From: an uncultured Acidimicrobium sp.
Lineage (GTDB): Bacteria > Actinomycetota > Acidimicrobiia > Acidimicrobiales > Ilumatobacteraceae
Direction of reading: 5' to 3'
Length of the DNA: 7,338 nucleotides
Assembly (NCBI GenBank): GCA_903853285.1
Contig: CAINTF010000030.1
Span: 1 to 7,338 of the forward strand
Part shown: positions 6,794 through 7,338 of the stretch, piece by piece
Layout: every line of letters starts with the position of its first letter
Numbering within the stretch: position 1 is the stretch's first letter
Translations under genes and position numbers: made by a program
The notes under the pieces: model-generated
Seen by the model: only the letters and a program-made list of their open reading frames with translations
Told to the model about the DNA's origin: nothing
Database searches by the model: none

Positions 6794-7338
6794 TGGCAGC
6801 GCCAGTCCGGATTATTTTTCTTGGTGGTTTAGGTGAGATAGGTCGCAACTGCATGGCGATCGAGCAAGACGATCGGCTACTCCTCATTGACTGTGGATTG
6901 ATGTTTCCTGACGCAGATATGCACGGCATCGACTTGGTGTTGCCCGACTTCACGTATCTGCGCGAAAATGCGCACCGCATTGAAGCTTGTGTTGCTACAC
7001 ATGGTCACGAAGATCACGTTGGTGGCTTGCAGTTTTTGCTCCGTGAGCTTTCATTCCCAATTTATGGCTCGCCGGTCACGCTTGGTCTTGCTCGTAACCG
7101 CATTGAAGAGGCTGGACTACTCGGCAAGACCGAATTGATTCCAGTTGTCGATAACGAGCGTCGTCGCATTGGGCCATTCGATGTTGAGTTCATTCCCGTT
7201 ACGCACTCTGTTCCATTTGCACACGCAATTGCGCTTCACACTCCTCAGGGCGTAATTATTCACTCGGGCGACTTCAAGATCGATCTCACTCCGGTTGATG
7301 ACCGCCGAACAGACTTGGCTCGACTTGGTGCATTAGCG
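6793..7338 (+). CDS. rnj: Ribonuclease J, N-terminal part (truncated by the right edge)
   Basis: The frame from ATG 6793 is open for 182 codons to the window edge, about one third of a typical RNase J of about 555 residues. This enzyme is a metallo-beta-lactamase-fold, zinc-dependent 5'-3' exonuclease and endonuclease for mRNA decay and rRNA maturation. Visible motifs are the N-terminal FLGGLGEIGRN (9-19), the metal-binding THGHEDHVGG (69-78, with His70, His72, Asp74 and His75), VTHSVPFAHAI with His138, and HSGDFKID with Asp160 (157-164). The beta-CASP and C-terminal domains lie outside the window. The start codon overlaps the dapA stop (TAATG) and has no independent ribosome site, indicating translational coupling. 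The dapA-rnj order is a known actinobacterial arrangement. Confidence 0.96.
   Translation, partial: MAAPVRIIFLGGLGEIGRNCMAIEQDDRLLLIDCGLMFPDADMHGIDLVLPDFTYLRENAHRIEACVATHGHEDHVGGLQFLLRELSFPIYGSPVTLGLARNRIEEAGLLGKTELIPVVDNERRRIGPFDVEFIPVTHSVPFAHAIALHTPQGVIIHSGDFKIDLTPVDDRRTDLARLGALA

Overview
The window looks like an ordinary stretch of an actinobacterial chromosome. Base composition is balanced and coding density is very high. The clearest clue is the dapA-rnj pair at the right end, an order known from actinobacteria (for example the thyX-dapA-rnj region of mycobacteria). The actinobacterial flavour of the transporter, acyl-CoA ligase and ferritin-like proteins agrees. A GC content near one half would suit an aquatic lineage such as Acidimicrobiia better than a high-GC soil genus, but that is inference. 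No tRNA, rRNA, CRISPR array, insertion sequence or phage gene is visible, and no gap between genes exceeds about 75 bases.

Layout. (1) Positions 1-467, minus strand: the N-terminal part of a VTT/DedA-like membrane protein that runs off the left edge. (2) 539-2167, plus: a complete AMP-forming medium/long-chain fatty acyl-CoA ligase, divergent from (1) across about 70 bp. (3) 4682 down to 2186, minus: a three-gene polar amino-acid ABC importer in the order lipoprotein binding protein, permease, ATPase. It converges on the ligase with only 18 bp between the stops and no convincing terminator. (4) 4753-7338, plus: a tight run of a di-iron ferritin-like protein of unknown substrate, dapA (lysine/diaminopimelate synthesis) and the first 182 codons of ribonuclease J. 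The gaps are 10 bp and then a 1-base TAATG overlap, so co-transcription and translational coupling are likely.

How the parts relate. The ABC importer is a self-contained uptake system for a polar amino acid or similar compound. Its ATPase, permease and binding protein all keep their key residues. The ligase activates fatty acids for lipid synthesis or beta-oxidation. The dapA-rnj run is housekeeping, and the di-iron protein in front of it is the least understood gene here.

Most notable observation. The permease frame is open for 39 codons upstream of its first ATG, back to the binding-protein stop, and this stretch reads as a typical charged N-terminus plus a first membrane helix. It has no ATG, GTG or TTG, but an ACG codon sits 6 nt after an AAGGA ribosome-binding motif embedded in the upstream stop codon. 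This suggests a rare ACG start, a recent ATG-to-ACG change or a base error. I did not find a clearly undescribed biological system in this window.
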